This document shows, piece by piece, positions 7,086 to 16,145 of a DNA stretch of 64,000 bases. Position numbers and translations under genes: made by a program. The DNA is from Ramlibacter ginsenosidimutans (GTDB taxonomy: Bacteria > Pseudomonadota > Gammaproteobacteria > Burkholderiales > Burkholderiaceae_C). The notes under the pieces are model-generated. The model was not told where the DNA came from and made no database searches. It was given only the letters and a program-made list of their open reading frames with translations. The stretch lies in the NCBI RefSeq assembly GCF_042678185.1, contig NZ_JBHUDQ010000015.1, one strand, 5' to 3'. The first letter of the stretch is position 1, and the number at the start of each line of letters is the position of its first letter.

Positions 7086-8681
7086 TCAGTCCGCGGCGTC
7101 GCCGGCGGCCGAGGTGCCGGCGCTGCCGCCAGCGCCCGCCGGCTTGCGGCGGCGACGGCGGCGCTTGCGCGGGGCGTCGCCGCCGTCACCGTCGACACGC
7201 GCTGTCGCCGGCTCGTCGTCGCGCTCGGGCGCAGCCTGCGCGTCGGGGGTGCTGGTAGACGGTCCGTCGCCTTCCGCGGACGCGGCCGGCTTCACCTTGC
7301 GCGTGCGGCGCTGCTGCTTCTGCTGCTCGTCGCGCAAGGCGGCGACCAGGTCTTCGCGCACGGCATCGCTGGCCTGGCTGAACTCCTGCCACCAGTCGGC
7401 GAGCATCACGTCCACTTCGCCGACGTCGGCGCGCAGGCGCATGAAGTCGAAGGCCGCGCGGAAACGGGGCTGCTCCACCAGGCTGAAGGGCGTGTGGCCC
7501 ACGCGCTTCTCGAAGCGCGGCTGCATCATCCAGATCTCGCGCATGTCCGCGCCCAGCTTGCCGCGGCCGCTGATGTCGCCGATGCGCGCATCGAACACCT
7601 CGTCGATAGCCTCCTGCAACGCGGGGAACGGATGCATGCGCCGGTCCAGGCGCCGCGACCAGCCATCGCGCACGTCGGCCCACAGCACGCAGGCCAGCAG
7701 GAAGCTGGGAGCGACGGGCTTGTCTTCCGCGACGCGGCGGTCGGTGTCCTGCAGCGCGGCGCGCACGAAGGGCTGCGATGCGCGCTCGACGATCAGGTCC
7801 AGCAGCGGATAGATGCCCGTGGCCATGCCCATCGTCTTCAGCTGCTCGATGGTCGCCAGCGAGTGGCCCGTCTGCAGCAGCTTGAGCATCTCGTCGAACA
7901 GCCGGCTTTGCGGCACTTCCTGCAGCAGCGGCAGGCTGGGCAGCAGCGGGGCCTTGGTCTTCGGATCGAACTTGAAGCCGAGCGCCGCCAGCTTGGCGCC
8001 GAAGCGCACGGCGCGGATGATGCGCACCGGGTCCTCGCGGTAGCGCGCGGCCGGGTCGCCGATCATGCGCAGCACCCGCTTCTTCGCGTCCGTGATGCCG
8101 CCGTGGTAGTCCACCACGATGCGCCGCTCCGGGTCGTAATACATCGCGTTGATGGTGAAGTCGCGCCGCGCGGCGTCCTCCTCCTGCGGGCCCCAGACGT
8201 TGTCGCGCAGCACGCGGCCGGAGGCGTCCACCGCGTGGTGCATGCCCGCGAGTTCGCTCTTGCTGGTGCGCTCGTTGCCGCTCACGGCCTCCGCGTTGGC
8301 GGAGTCGAGGTAGGCGCGGAAGGTGGAGACCTCGATCACCTCGTGCTCGCGCCCGCGGCCGAACACCACGTGCACGATGCGGAAGCGCCGGCCGATGATG
8401 AACGCCCGGCGGAACAGGCTCTTCACCTGCTCCGGCGTGGCGTTGGTCGCGACGTCAAAATCCTTGGGGCGCAGCCCCAGCAGCAGGTCGCGCACGGCGC
8501 CGCCCACGATGTAGGCCTCGTGGCCCGCGTCCTTGAGCGTGCGGACCACGCCGAGGGCGCGCTCATCCACCAGCGTGGGGTCGATGGCGTGCTCCTCCGG
8601 GCCGACTTCCTTGCGCTTGCCGAACTTGGGCTTGCGGGCGGCGCTGCCGGCGAAGAGCTTGTCGATGAACTTCTTGATCAT
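7086..8681 (-). CDS. pcnB: Poly(A) polymerase I
   Basis: This 531-residue protein adds 3' poly(A) tails that mark RNAs for decay. It has a class II nucleotidyltransferase head (G-G-A-V-R-D-L-L-L-G and the metal-binding D-F-D-V-A-T-N), R-R-D-F-T-I-N-A-M-Y-Y for nucleotide recognition, and a helical RNA-binding body. The last 70 residues are low complexity and end in a very basic K-R-R-R-R-R-R-K-P tract, longer than in the E. coli enzyme and likely RNA-binding. The ATG overlaps the upstream HAD gene stop by 4 bp. The long open frame upstream of this start belongs to that neighbour and is ignored. Confidence 0.95.
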   Translation of the reverse strand: MIKKFIDKLFAGSAARKPKFGKRKEVGPEEHAIDPTLVDERALGVVRTLKDAGHEAYIVGGAVRDLLLGLRPKDFDVATNATPEQVKSLFRRAFIIGRRFRIVHVVFGRGREHEVIEVSTFRAYLDSANAEAVSGNERTSKSELAGMHHAVDASGRVLRDNVWGPQEEDAARRDFTINAMYYDPERRIVVDYHGGITDAKKRVLRMIGDPAARYREDPVRIIRAVRFGAKLAALGFKFDPKTKAPLLPSLPLLQEVPQSRLFDEMLKLLQTGHSLATIEQLKTMGMATGIYPLLDLIVERASQPFVRAALQDTDRRVAEDKPVAPSFLLACVLWADVRDGWSRRLDRRMHPFPALQEAIDEVFDARIGDISGRGKLGADMREIWMMQPRFEKRVGHTPFSLVEQPRFRAAFDFMRLRADVGEVDVMLADWWQEFSQASDAVREDLVAALRDEQQKQQRRTRKVKPAASAEGDGPSTSTPDAQAAPERDDEPATARVDGDGGDAPRKRRRRRRKPAGAGGSAGTSAAGDAAD

Positions 8682-9355
8682 TGTCTTGGGAAGAGGTCGA
8701 GTATGCGCCAGCCCCGTTCCAGGGCGATGGTGCGCAGCCGCGGGTCCGGGTTGGTGGCGACGGGGTATTCCACACGCTCGAGCAGCGGCAGGTCGTTGAG
8801 CGAATCGGAGTAGAAGGTTGTCTCCACGTCCAGCCAGTCCAGGCCGCGCTTGGCAAGCCACTGGTCTACGCGCAGCACCTTGCCTTCGCGCATCGAAGGC
8901 ACGCCGGCGATTTCGCCGGTGATCCAGCCGGACGCGTCGCGCTCCAGCTCGACGGCCAGCAGTTCGGGGACGCCGAAGGCGTTGGCGATCGGCCGGGTGA
9001 CGAGCTCGTTGGTCGCGGTGACGATGGCCACGAGGTCGCCCTGCTGCTGGTGCGAGCGCACGAGGGCTAGCGCCTGCGGGTGCATGACAGGGGCGATCCA
9101 TTCGCGCATGAAGCGCGCATGCGCTTCCTCATAGGCCGCCGGCCCGCGCACGCGCAGCGCCTCGACCGCGAAGCGCACGTAGTCGTGCACGTCGAGCGTG
9201 CCGGCGACGTAGTGGGCGTAGAACTCGTCGTTGCGGCGCTTGAAATCGACTGGGTCGGTCCAGCCGATCTGCTGGGTGAACTCGCCCCAGGAATAGTCCG
9301 AGTCGATCGGCAGCAGCGTGTGGTCCAGGTCGAAGAGCGCGACTTTTGTTTTCAT
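8678..9355 (-). CDS. HAD-superfamily hydrolase, subclass IB (SerB-like)
   Basis: This 225-residue protein has the HAD motifs in order: D-L-D-H-T-L at residues 9-14 (nucleophile Asp), T-A-T-N-E near residue 115, a Lys in the cap-core linker, and Y-S-D-S-L-N-D-L-P-L-L near residue 185. Subclass IB members are phosphoserine-phosphatase-like; this short form is often annotated as histidinol-phosphatase or phosphoserine-phosphatase-like without proof. It sits between hda and pcnB and overlaps pcnB by 4 bp, so it is expressed with them. Its substrate is unknown. Confidence 0.85.
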   Translation of the reverse strand: MKTKVALFDLDHTLLPIDSDYSWGEFTQQIGWTDPVDFKRRNDEFYAHYVAGTLDVHDYVRFAVEALRVRGPAAYEEAHARFMREWIAPVMHPQALALVRSHQQQGDLVAIVTATNELVTRPIANAFGVPELLAVELERDASGWITGEIAGVPSMREGKVLRVDQWLAKRGLDWLDVETTFYSDSLNDLPLLERVEYPVATNPDPRLRTIALERGWRILDLFPRQ

Positions 9356-9449
9356 GACCCTCCCCCAGGCTCCGTCCGCTGCGCGGACTTCTCCTCCCCC
9401 CTCCGCAAGCGGAGAGGGCCCCCGCCTTCGGGCGGCCGTGCGGCGCTGC

Positions 9450-10124
9450 TCACTCTTGCTCCAGCATTGCCTTGACCAGCGGGATGGTGATCGCGCGCTG
9501 GGTCTGCAGCGCGTACGCGTCCAGGTGCTCCAGCAGTTGCATCAGGCTACCCAGGTCGCGCGAAAAGCGGTGCAGGATGAAATCCATCACCTCGTCGCCG
9601 AGGAAGATCCCGCGCGCATCGGCCGCCTGGCGCAGCACCGCGCGGCGTTCGGGTTCGCTCAGCACATGCAGCTCGAACACGTGGCCCCAGCCGAGCCGGG
9701 TGCGCAGGTCTTCCCGCAGCTTCAGGTCCGCAGGCGGCGCGGTGCCCGCAGCGAGCACGCCGCGTTGCAGGGCCTGGGCCTGCACGAACCAGCTGAAAGC
9801 CGCGTGCTGCTGCACGGCGGTGTACTGCTGGACGTCGTCCATCAGCACCAGCGCCCAGCGTTCATCGAAGGCCGGCGGCTCGGGCTGCGACGGATCGAGC
9901 CAGCCCGTGCGTGCGCCCTGCTCCCGCAAGGCTTGTTCCACCGCCCGCAGCAGGTGCGTCTTGCCGCTGCCCGCCGCGCCCCAGAGATAGGTCGGCACGG
10001 GCGAGCGCGTCGGGCTGGCGACCCATAGCTGCAGGTGCTTCCACGCAGCCTCGTTCGGGCCGGCGAGGAAGCTGGCCAGGGTCGGCGGCCGGGCCAGGCC
10101 GATGTCCAGGGGCAGCTGCTTCAT
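9450..10124 (-). CDS. hda: DnaA inactivator Hda (DnaA paralog)
   Basis: This 224-residue AAA+ protein, with the loaded beta clamp, promotes hydrolysis of DnaA-bound ATP to limit re-initiation of replication. The N-terminal M-K-Q-L-P-L-D-I resembles a clamp-binding motif. The Walker A G49-A-A-G-S-G-K-T56 is more canonical than in E. coli Hda, and the Walker B is V-L-M-D-D. An ATG at 10122-10124 is preferred to an in-frame GTG 12 nt upstream because it puts the clamp motif at the terminus and lies behind GGGGTGG. It is divergent from purM, the usual order in Burkholderiales. Confidence 0.93.
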   Translation of the reverse strand: MKQLPLDIGLARPPTLASFLAGPNEAAWKHLQLWVASPTRSPVPTYLWGAAGSGKTHLLRAVEQALREQGARTGWLDPSQPEPPAFDERWALVLMDDVQQYTAVQQHAAFSWFVQAQALQRGVLAAGTAPPADLKLREDLRTRLGWGHVFELHVLSEPERRAVLRQAADARGIFLGDEVMDFILHRFSRDLGSLMQLLEHLDAYALQTQRAITIPLVKAMLEQE

Positions 10125-10292
10125 GCGCGCGTCCACCCCGGCGCAGGCGCGCCCGCGACGGCGCGGACGGCGTGCTGGTTGGGGGTGGGGATGGGTGGCA
10201 TGGGGAGGAAAAGGCGGACGAGGAGGTCCGGTGACCTAAAATCCAGGGCAAATTCTATCGGGCGGCGCCGCCAGGCCCCGTCCAGCCCCTGC

Positions 10293-11324
10293 ATGAACGC
10301 TTCCCCCCTCTCGTACAAGGATGCCGGCGTCGACATCGACGCCGGCGACGCGCTGGTCGAGCGCATCAAGCCGCTCGCGAAGAAAACCATGCGCGAGGGG
10401 GTGCTGGCGGGCATCGGCGGCTTCGGCGCGCTGTTCGAAGTGCCCAAGCGCTACCGCGAGCCGGTGCTGGTGAGCGGCACGGACGGCGTGGGCACCAAGC
10501 TCAAGCTGGCGTTCGAGTGGAACATGCACGACACGGTCGGCATCGACCTGGTCGCGATGAGCGTGAACGACGTGCTGGTTCAAGGCGCCGAGCCGCTGTT
10601 CTTCCTCGACTACTTCGCCTGCGGCAAGCTCGACGTGGACACGGCCGCCGCGGTGGTCGGCGGCATCGCGCGCGGTTGCGAGCTCTCCGGCTGCGCGCTG
10701 ATCGGCGGCGAGACCGCGGAGATGCCGGGCATGTATCCGGCCGGCGAGTACGACCTGGCCGGCTTCGCGGTCGGCGCCGTGGAGAAGTCGAAGATCCTCA
10801 CCGGCCGCGACGTACAGGCCGGTGACGTCGTCCTGGGTCTCGCGTCGAGCGGGGTGCACTCCAACGGCTTTTCGCTGGTGCGCAAGTGCATCGAACGCGC
10901 GGGACAGCTGCCCGCGACCCTCGACGGCAAGCCCTTCCGCGAAGCGGTGATGGCGCCCACGCGCCTGTACGTGAAACCCGTGCTCGCGGCGCTGGCGCAG
11001 CACGCCGGCATCAAGGCGCTCGCCCACATCACCGGCGGCGGGCTGCTGGAGAACATTCCGCGCGTGCTGCCCGACGGCCTCGCCGCGCACCTGCGCCAGG
11101 GCAGCTGGCCGCGCAGCGAACTGTTCGCGTGGCTGCAGCAGGTCGCCGCCATCGACGACCACGAGATGAACCGCACCTTCAACAACGGCATCGGCATGGT
11201 GGTGGTGGTCGCGCCGGCGGAAGCCGCCGCCGTGGCCGAGACGCTGCGGGCCCAGGGCGAGTCGGTGCACGATATCGGCCGCATCGCGGCTCGCGGCACG
11301 GGCGCCAGCGTCACGGTGTCCTGA
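10293..11324 (+). CDS. purM: Phosphoribosylformylglycinamidine cyclo-ligase (AIR synthetase)
   Basis: This 343-residue enzyme closes the imidazole ring of purines (FGAM + ATP to AIR). Family motifs include S-G-T-D-G-V-G-T-K at 61-69 for ATP, G-G-E-T-A-E-M-P-G-M-Y near residue 145, and H-I-T-G-G-G-L-L-E-N in the C-terminal half. Length is normal. The ATG at 10293 follows 170 bp of non-coding DNA shared with the divergent hda. The MFS gene begins 8 bp after the stop and is likely co-transcribed. Confidence 0.97.
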   Translation: MNASPLSYKDAGVDIDAGDALVERIKPLAKKTMREGVLAGIGGFGALFEVPKRYREPVLVSGTDGVGTKLKLAFEWNMHDTVGIDLVAMSVNDVLVQGAEPLFFLDYFACGKLDVDTAAAVVGGIARGCELSGCALIGGETAEMPGMYPAGEYDLAGFAVGAVEKSKILTGRDVQAGDVVLGLASSGVHSNGFSLVRKCIERAGQLPATLDGKPFREAVMAPTRLYVKPVLAALAQHAGIKALAHITGGGLLENIPRVLPDGLAAHLRQGSWPRSELFAWLQQVAAIDDHEMNRTFNNGIGMVVVVAPAEAAAVAETLRAQGESVHDIGRIAARGTGASVTVS

Positions 11325-11332
11325 TCCCCGGC

Positions 11333-12523
11333 ATGCACCAGCCGCGCGCCCGCTTGCCCGGGAGCATCTGGGCGCTCGGCTTCGTGAGCCTGCTGATGGA
11401 CATCTCCTCGGAGATGATCTTCAGCCTGCTGCCCGTCTTCCTCACCACCACCCTGGGCGCGAGCATGCTGGCGGTGGGCCTCATCGAAGGCGGAGCGGAG
11501 GCCACCGCGCTGATCGTCAAGGTGTTCTCCGGCGCCTGGAGCGATTGGCTCGGCCGCCGCAAGCCGGTGGCGGTGCTGGGCTACGGCCTGGGTGCGCTGT
11601 CCAAGCCCCTGTTCGCGCTGGCGGGCAGCGTGGACACGGTGCTGGCAGCCCGGCTGATCGACCGGGTCGGCAAGGGCCTGCGCGGAGCACCGCGCGACGC
11701 GCTGGTGTCCGAGCTCGTGCCGCCCGAGCAGCGCGGTGCGGCGTATGGCCTGCGCCAGTCGCTGGACACGGTGGGCGCCTTCCTCGGTCCGCTGCTCGCC
11801 ACCGGGTTGATGCTGGCGTGGGCCAACGACTTCCACGCGATCTTCTGGGTCGCCGTGCTCCCGGCGGTCTTGTCGGTGGCCCTGCTCGCCTTCGGCGTGC
11901 GCGAGCCAGACGCGCCGACCGGCACCGCGCGCGTGAACCCGATCCGCCGCGAGAGCCTGCGCCAGCTCGCCGCCCCGTACTGGTGGGTGGTGGGCATCGG
12001 CGCGCTGTTCACGCTGGCGCGCTTCAGCGAAGCCTTCCTGGTGCTGCGCGCGCAGCAGGGCGGGCTGCGCATCGCCTATGCGCCGCTCGTGCTGATCGCG
12101 ATGAACGTCGTGTATTCGCTGGGCGCCTATCCCTTCGGCAAGCTGGCCGACACGATGTCGCATCGCAAGCTGCTGGCCGCGGGGCTCGTCGTGCTGGTGC
12201 TCGCCGATGCGGCGCTGGCGCTCGCCAGCCACGGCCCGCTGCTGTGGACCGGCATCCTGCTGTGGGGACTGCACATGGCCCTCACGCAAGGCCTGCTCGC
12301 CGCGATGGTGGCCGACACCTCGCCCGATGCGCTGCGCGGCACGGCCTTCGGCGTGTTCAACCTGGCCAGCGGCATCGCGCTGCTGGTGGCAAGCGCGCTG
12401 GCCGGCCTGCTGTGGGATCGCCTGGGCGGCGGCAGCACCTTCGTGGCCGGCGCGGCGATCAGCGTCGTCACGCTCGCCGTGCTGGCCTGGAAGGCGCCCG
12501 CGGCAACGAACGGCAGCCGCTGA
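11333..12523 (+). CDS. Major facilitator superfamily transporter
   Basis: This 396-residue protein has about 12 predicted membrane segments. The MFS loop 2-3 motif appears as G-A-W-S-D-W-L-G-R-R-K-P. Early acidic residues (F-V-S-L-L-M-D-I-S-S-E) resemble drug- or metabolite-efflux members. The substrate cannot be assigned. It is packed 8 bp behind purM. Downstream, a GC hairpin without a T-run (12531-12550) could be a weak or Rho-dependent end. Confidence 0.85.
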   Translation: MHQPRARLPGSIWALGFVSLLMDISSEMIFSLLPVFLTTTLGASMLAVGLIEGGAEATALIVKVFSGAWSDWLGRRKPVAVLGYGLGALSKPLFALAGSVDTVLAARLIDRVGKGLRGAPRDALVSELVPPEQRGAAYGLRQSLDTVGAFLGPLLATGLMLAWANDFHAIFWVAVLPAVLSVALLAFGVREPDAPTGTARVNPIRRESLRQLAAPYWWVVGIGALFTLARFSEAFLVLRAQQGGLRIAYAPLVLIAMNVVYSLGAYPFGKLADTMSHRKLLAAGLVVLVLADAALALASHGPLLWTGILLWGLHMALTQGLLAAMVADTSPDALRGTAFGVFNLASGIALLVASALAGLLWDRLGGGSTFVAGAAISVVTLAVLAWKAPAATNGSR

Positions 12524-12638
12524 GGGACGGGCGGCGCGCTGTCGCGCCGCTACAAGACTTGCAGCACACAAGCGCCTTCGGGTGCTGGACTTCGGCGAAT
12601 GGCTCGCCCACACTGGCAGCTCACCTTGGGAGAAATCC

Positions 12639-13460
12639 ATGCCCGTCGTCGCGGTCGTCAACCGCAAGGGAGGCACCGGCAAAAGCACCTTTGCCGCCCA
12701 TGTCGCCGCCTGGTGCGCACGCCAGCAACTGGCCGTCATGCTGGGCGATATCGACCGCCAGCAATCCAGCCGCGGCTGGCTGCGCCGCCGGGATGCCTCC
12801 CTGCCCGGCATCGCGCCGTGGACTGTCGACCAGAAGAACGTGTTGCGCGTGCCCACCGGCATCACGCACGTGGTGCTCGACACGCCGGGAGGCCTGCACG
12901 GCTTCGAACTCGCGCGCATCGTCATGTTCGCCGACGCGATCGTGCTGCCCGTGTGCCCCTCCCTGTTCGACCGCGAATCGGCCGCCGCCTGCATCGCCGA
13001 ACTCATGACGATGCCGCGCGTGACCAAGGGCTTGTGCAAGGTCGCGACCGTGGGCATGCGCGTGGATGGCCGCACCAGCGCCGGCGACGTGCTGCGCGCG
13101 TGGGCGCTGGAGCATCAAGTGGAGATGATCGGCGTGCTGCGCGAGACGCAGCTGTACGTGCGCAGCCTCGAGCGCGGGCTGACGCTGTTCGACCTGCCCG
13201 TGGACAAGGCCGCGGCGGACCTGGCGCAATGGGCGTCTGTCCTGCAGTGGCTGCACCCGGTGCTGATGCCCGCGCCCGCGCCCGAGGCGAAGCGCGAGCC
13301 GGTGCTGCCGGTGCGTCGGCCTTCCGTGCTGCAGGGCCGGCCGCTGCACGAGGCGCGACCGCTGCACGAGGGCGGGCTGCGCCCGTCCGTGCTCGGTTCC
13401 CGTTCGCTGAACGAGCCGGCGCGCACCCTGGCGAGCCCGGCCCGCCTGGGGAACGGCTGA
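12639..13460 (+). CDS. Orphan ParA/MinD-type ATPase
   Basis: This 273-residue protein has the deviant Walker A K10-G-G-T-G-K-S-T17 at the very start, D-I-D-R-Q in the A' position and V-V-L-D-T-P-G-G for Walker B. This P-loop class positions cargo (plasmids, chromosomes, protein clusters) on nucleoid or membrane. No ParB, MinC/E or cargo gene is adjacent. After residue about 205 there is a disordered Pro/Arg/Leu tail with repeated R-P-S-V-L and R-P/S-L-H/N-E pieces. GGGAGA precedes the ATG; a longer in-frame extension into purM-MFS territory is rejected. The cargo is unknown. Confidence 0.85.
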   Translation: MPVVAVVNRKGGTGKSTFAAHVAAWCARQQLAVMLGDIDRQQSSRGWLRRRDASLPGIAPWTVDQKNVLRVPTGITHVVLDTPGGLHGFELARIVMFADAIVLPVCPSLFDRESAAACIAELMTMPRVTKGLCKVATVGMRVDGRTSAGDVLRAWALEHQVEMIGVLRETQLYVRSLERGLTLFDLPVDKAAADLAQWASVLQWLHPVLMPAPAPEAKREPVLPVRRPSVLQGRPLHEARPLHEGGLRPSVLGSRSLNEPARTLASPARLGNG

Positions 13461-13542
13461 ACGCGTCCGGCCGGTCTGTTCGCACGCGAGCAGAGACACC
13501 GCCGGCGCTCGCCGCAGCGTCAAAGCCAACCGTCTTGCAGGT

Positions 13543-14397
13543 TTACTGGAGTGCGCGCCGCAGGTGCGCCACGCGATCGGCGATCGCGTCGATGTCCAGC
13601 GCGTCCTGCGCGTGGACCAGGTAGGTTTCCAGGTCTTCCACCGCCAGCGCCGTGTGGCCCTGCTCCGCATGCGCGAGCCCGCGGTCGCGGTACTCGGCCC
13701 AGGCGTCGGGCAGCAGCACGAGCAGGCGGTTCTGCACGGCGATGAGCCGTTGCCAGTCCTCCTGCGCGCGGTGGATCTCCTTGAGATTGCGCAGCATGCG
13801 CGCGAGGATGTCGCGCGGCGGCGCCGCCTGCAGGTACAGGCCCAGCGGAACCTCGAATTCGTCGACCAGGCCGCTGCGCCGCTTGTAGGGCTCCAGGCGC
13901 TCGGACAGTTCCTCGCGCGACAGCGACTGGCCCGTGAAGGGATCGATCACGACCTGGCCCTTGGGCAGGTTCACCTTCACCATGAAATGGCCGGGGAAGC
14001 AGACGCCGCGCGCATGCAGCCCGATGCCTTGCGCGAGCTCGATCCACAGCACGGCCAGCGAGATCTGGATGCCGCGCCGCGTGCGCAGCACCACGTTGAG
14101 GTAGCTGTTGTCCGGGTCGCAGTAGTCGTTGACGTTGCCGCCGAAGCTCAGGTCGCGGAAGAAGAACTGGTTGAGCGTGCGCAGCCTTTGCAGCGCCGCG
14201 GCGTCCGCAGGGATGCGGCGCTTCAGGCGGGCGAGCAACTGGTCGACGTCGCCCAGCACCACCTGCAGGTCGAGGTCCGGGTATTCGTCCTGGGCGATGC
14301 TGGCCGCCGCCTCGAGCAGCGGAAGCTGTTCGTCGCTCTGCACCAGCGTCCGGAAGTATTCCAGCGCGGAGGGTGCGTTGAACTCGAGCGAGGGCAT
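13543..14397 (-). CDS. sirB1: SirB1-family protein (transglutaminase-like + TPR)
   Basis: This 284-residue protein begins M-P-S-L-E-F. It has a transglutaminase-like core with C133 in G-V-C-F-P-G-H and His137, as in the SirB1/YchA family, followed by a helical, TPR-like C-terminus (A-E-Y-R-D-R-G-L-A-H-A-E-Q-G). The role of this family is not firmly established; papain-fold homologs are cytoplasmic. The ATG at 14395-14397 is preferred to one 57 nt upstream, which would add an unmatched leader. It lies 66 bp downstream of murJ on the same strand, a conserved pairing in betaproteobacteria. It is convergent with the parA gene. Confidence 0.85.
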   Translation of the reverse strand: MPSLEFNAPSALEYFRTLVQSDEQLPLLEAAASIAQDEYPDLDLQVVLGDVDQLLARLKRRIPADAAALQRLRTLNQFFFRDLSFGGNVNDYCDPDNSYLNVVLRTRRGIQISLAVLWIELAQGIGLHARGVCFPGHFMVKVNLPKGQVVIDPFTGQSLSREELSERLEPYKRRSGLVDEFEVPLGLYLQAAPPRDILARMLRNLKEIHRAQEDWQRLIAVQNRLLVLLPDAWAEYRDRGLAHAEQGHTALAVEDLETYLVHAQDALDIDAIADRVAHLRRALQ

Positions 14398-14463
14398 GAA
14401 GTGGTTGTAATGGACGGGCCAGCGAGCGTCAAGCGTGGTCGGGGAAACGGGCAATCCACGCGC

Positions 14464-16059
14464 TCAGCGCGTGACAAACTGGCGCAGCTTCAGCCCCGCG
14501 GCCAGCAATGCTCCGAAGTAGATCACGACTGCGGCCGCCAGGGTGGCGGCCATCACGCCGATGCGTTTCCAGGGCTCGGCGCGCCACTCGATCCACGGGA
14601 AGGCGTGCGCCGCCCAGGTCAGGAAGATGGCGAGGAGCGCCGAGCCGGCGAAGACCTGCAGGGCGAAGATGCCCCACCCGGGCTGCGGCTTGTAGCGGCC
14701 CTTGCGCAGCAGGAACACCAGCAGGCTGCCCGCGTTCACCAGCGCGCCCAGGCCGATCGACAACGCCAGCCCCGCGTGGTGCAGCAAGGGAACCAGCGCG
14801 ACGTTGAACAGTTGCGTCACGATCAGCGCAACGACGGCGATGCGCATCGGCGTCTTCATGTCGTGGCTGGCGTAGAAGCCCGGCGCCAGCACCTTGATGG
14901 ACACCAGGCCCAGCAAGCCGGTGCCGTAGCCAGCCAGCGCGAGCGCGACCTGCGCCACGTCGCTGTCCTTGAAGGCGCCATAGTGGAACAGCGTCGCCAC
15001 CAGCGGCACCGCGAACACCAGCAGGCCGACCGAACTCGGGATGGCCAGCAGGACCACCAGGCGCAGCCCCCAGTCCAGCATGCCGGAGTAACGCTCGTCG
15101 TCGTTGCCGGCCCGGGCCGCCGCGAGCTGGGGCATCAGCACGACGCCGAGGGCGACCCCCAGCAGCGCCGTCGGGAACTCCATCAGCCGGTCCGCGTTGT
15201 TCAGCCAGCTGACGCTGCCGGCCGGCAGGTAGGACGCGATCTGCGTGTTGATCAGCAGCGAGATCTGCGCGACGCTGACGCCCAGCAGCGCCGGCAGCAT
15301 CAGGCTGAGGATCTTGCGGGTGGACGGGTCCTGCCACGCCGCGCGCAGGCTCGCGGCAACCACGCCGACGCGCGGCCACATGCCGATGCGGCGCAGCGCA
15401 GGCACCTGGATGGCGAGCTGCAGCACGCCGCCGGCCATCACGCCGATGCACTGCGAATAGATCGGCTCGAGCCCGAGCTGGCGGAACGCCGGCGCTGCCA
15501 GCCCGATCGAGGCGATCATGCAGATGTTCAGCAGCACCGGCGAGGCAGCGGGCACCGCGAACTTTCTCCAGGTGTTCAGGATCCCGCCGGCCAGCGCCAC
15601 CAGCGACATGAAGCCGATGTAGGGGAACATCAGCCGCGTCATCAGGATCGCCGCGTCGTAGGCGTGCGGCGTCTTGCGCAGGCCGCTCGCCAGCGCCCAG
15701 ACCATCAGGGGCGCACCGATCACGCCGGCGACGCAGAGCAGCACCAGCGTCCACAGCAGCACGGTGGAGACGTGGTCCACGAGGCGCTTGGCGCCGGCGT
15801 CGCCGTGCGTCGTTCGCTCCGCCGCCAGGACGGGGACGAAGGCCTGGCTGAAGGCGCCTTCGCCGAAGACCCGCCGGAACAGGTTGGGGATGCGGAAGGC
15901 GACGTAGAAGGCGTCGGTGAGCGCGCTTACGCCGAAGAAGGAGGCGAACATCACGTCGCGGATGAGGCCCGTGATGCGGGAGGCGAGCGTCAGGAGGGAG
16001 ACTGTGGAGGCGGATTTGATCAGGCTCACCGACTCGAGTGTAGCCCTGCGGTTGCGCAT
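14464..16059 (-). CDS. murJ: Lipid II flippase MurJ (MviN)
   Basis: This 531-residue protein with about 14 membrane segments belongs to the MOP superfamily and flips lipid II across the inner membrane for peptidoglycan synthesis. Typical N-terminal sequence is seen: S-L-I-K-S-A-S-T-V-S-L-L-T-L-A-S-R, then G-L-I-R-D and F-G-E-G-A-F-S-Q-A-F-V-P. The ATG at 16057-16059 adds ten residues to the usual start; a GTG at 16027-16029 would give the common M-S-L-I-K-S-A-S beginning. It is divergent from rpsT, which is the standard neighbourhood. Confidence 0.95.
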   Translation of the reverse strand: MRNRRATLESVSLIKSASTVSLLTLASRITGLIRDVMFASFFGVSALTDAFYVAFRIPNLFRRVFGEGAFSQAFVPVLAAERTTHGDAGAKRLVDHVSTVLLWTLVLLCVAGVIGAPLMVWALASGLRKTPHAYDAAILMTRLMFPYIGFMSLVALAGGILNTWRKFAVPAASPVLLNICMIASIGLAAPAFRQLGLEPIYSQCIGVMAGGVLQLAIQVPALRRIGMWPRVGVVAASLRAAWQDPSTRKILSLMLPALLGVSVAQISLLINTQIASYLPAGSVSWLNNADRLMEFPTALLGVALGVVLMPQLAAARAGNDDERYSGMLDWGLRLVVLLAIPSSVGLLVFAVPLVATLFHYGAFKDSDVAQVALALAGYGTGLLGLVSIKVLAPGFYASHDMKTPMRIAVVALIVTQLFNVALVPLLHHAGLALSIGLGALVNAGSLLVFLLRKGRYKPQPGWGIFALQVFAGSALLAIFLTWAAHAFPWIEWRAEPWKRIGVMAATLAAAVVIYFGALLAAGLKLRQFVTR

Positions 16060-16094
16060 GCCGCCCTGTGCGGGCGTAGGACATGGCCGCGGGC

Positions 16095-16100
16095 TATAAT
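16095..16100 (+). promoter_or_regulatory. Sigma-70 -10 element of rpsT
   Basis: A perfect TATAAT lies 45 bp upstream of the rpsT ATG, in the 86-bp gap to murJ. No good -35 hexamer is visible at 16-18 bp spacing, so the promoter may lean on sequence around the -10. The murJ promoter must lie on the opposite strand of the same gap. Confidence 0.55.
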
Positions 16101-16145
16101 CGCGGGCTTTGCTGGCATCATCCTCAGACCCTCAAGGAACATTCC

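Noticed and set aside
12531..12550. Terminator after the MFS gene (GCGGCGCG/CGCGCCGC).
   Set aside because: No T-run follows; it could be any GC hairpin in this composition.
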